Positions 5,270 through 5,904 of a stretch of 5,904 nucleotides of DNA are shown piece by piece. Numbering within the stretch: position 1 is the stretch's first letter; each line of letters begins with the position of its first letter. The stretch covers positions 1-5,904 of the forward strand of contig JAKLQL010000338.1 of NCBI GenBank assembly GCA_022013395.1. Reading direction: 5' to 3'. The stretch is from Acetobacterium sp. GTDB lineage: Bacteria; Bacillota; Clostridia; Eubacteriales; Eubacteriaceae. Position numbers and translations under genes: made by a program. Below the pieces are notes generated by a model. It searched no databases. It was given only the letters and a program-made list of their open reading frames with translations, and was not told where the DNA came from.

Positions 5270-5904
5270 GATACACTATCAATTTAAGCGATCAACACCC
5301 CTGCGTCTTTTATCCCATTTGGATCAGCAGCGGCTTTTTCAGCGGGCTTTCCGGCGGGCTAATATCCCAATCGCGTATTCCCAGGGTTTTAACCCCCATC
5401 CCAAGATGTCATTTGCCTTGGCTATGTCGGTTGGCTTAACCAGCGATGGGGAATACGGCGAGGTCATTGTCTCAGAGGACATGAATACCGAAACATTTAT
5501 CAGCCAGATGAACCAGGTTCTGCCCAAGGGGCTGGAAATCGTCAGTGCCAAAATTTGCGGCGATAGGGTCGGATCACTTTCGGCAGCGCTTTACAAAAGT
5601 ATTTACCAGATAAAAATTAAAGTGCTTCCCGAAACAGATTTCGAAAAACTGGCTGAGTCGATTCAAGCTTATCTGGCATCGCCACAGATATTTATTCAGA
5701 AAAGAAATAAAAAAGGCAAGTTTGTCGAAAAAGATATTCGTCCATTTATTGAAGAAATTTCTGTCAGCCCTGACGAAGAAAATGATAAGACGAATATAAA
5801 CATGACACTGGTTTATATTGACCAACAATGCGTTAAACCAGAATTTATTTTAACGAGTATCAATAATCAAAATGGCGCTGTATTTATTATTGATCCCACC
5901 ATTG
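5262..5904 (+). CDS. DUF2344 / radical SAM-linked protein (TIGR03936), 3' end cut
   Basis: The frame opens at ATG 5262 and stays open to the window edge, giving 214 codons; the stop lies outside. The N-terminus has the family's recognisable features: LRLLSHLDQQRLFQRAFRRA (14-33), then IPIAYSQGFNPHPKMSFA (35-52) and VGLTSDGEYGE (57-67). This is the partner of TIGR03960 radical SAM proteins, encoded beside them or fused to their C-terminus. It has no radical SAM cysteine motif of its own, so it is probably a substrate- or RNA-handling partner (inference). The start overlaps the last eight bases of the upstream gene, and an AAAGG at 5246-5250 lies 11 bases upstream; translational coupling is likely. 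The C-terminal part seen here (about 150-214) is less conserved in appearance. A ribonuclease G gene would commonly follow in Clostridia. Confidence 0.9.
   Translation, partial: MVKIHYQFKRSTPLRLLSHLDQQRLFQRAFRRANIPIAYSQGFNPHPKMSFALAMSVGLTSDGEYGEVIVSEDMNTETFISQMNQVLPKGLEIVSAKICGDRVGSLSAALYKSIYQIKIKVLPETDFEKLAESIQAYLASPQIFIQKRNKKGKFVEKDIRPFIEEISVSPDEENDKTNINMTLVYIDQQCVKPEFILTSINNQNGAVFIIDPTI

Noticed and set aside
5203..5439. Plus-strand frame across the radical SAM/DUF2344 junction
   Set aside because: It is out of frame with both recognised genes; the DUF2344 frame from 5262 explains the region with conserved motifs.
5339..5828. Minus-strand frames at the right end of the window
   Set aside because: They are antisense shadows of the DUF2344 gene, which is open to the window edge on the plus strand.

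Overview
The window looks like chromosomal DNA of an anaerobic Gram-positive bacterium (Bacillota, Clostridia). Ribosome binding sites are purine-rich, spacers are A/T-rich, and T-rich hairpin terminators are present. By eye the coding sequence is moderately AT-rich. The pair of a B12-binding-like radical SAM protein and a DUF2344 protein is typical of Clostridia. The overall style resembles Acetobacterium/Eubacteriaceae, but that genus guess is an inference without a marker gene. All six recognised full genes and one gene cut by the right edge lie on the + strand. I saw no RNA gene, CRISPR array, insertion sequence or integrase.

Layout: (1) 1-267 is a self-contained unit with an extended -10 promoter, a 60-residue winged-helix-like protein and a strong intrinsic terminator. 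(2) 268-1785 is a two-gene unit: a MacB/LolD-type ABC ATPase with all nucleotide-binding motifs, overlapped at its 3' end by a small soluble Hanks-type protein kinase. No permease gene is present. (3) 1786-3172 holds a half-size EamA/DMT membrane protein followed 33 bases later by a class I SAM methyltransferase, probably co-transcribed. (4) 3173-3421 is a 249-base non-coding spacer rich in inverted repeats, with a 49-base nested palindrome just before the next gene. (5) 3422-5904 holds a 615-residue radical SAM protein whose stop codon overlaps the start of a DUF2344 (radical SAM-linked) gene that runs off the window.

The most unusual elements are the ABC ATPase-kinase pair, whose kinase keeps the catalytic residues but has a very short activation segment with no APE motif, and the nested palindrome in front of the radical SAM operon. 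The radical SAM/DUF2344 pair is a known but, as far as I know, functionally uncharacterised partnership; in Clostridia it usually sits upstream of ribonuclease G and the L21/L27 ribosomal protein genes, which would be expected beyond the right edge.
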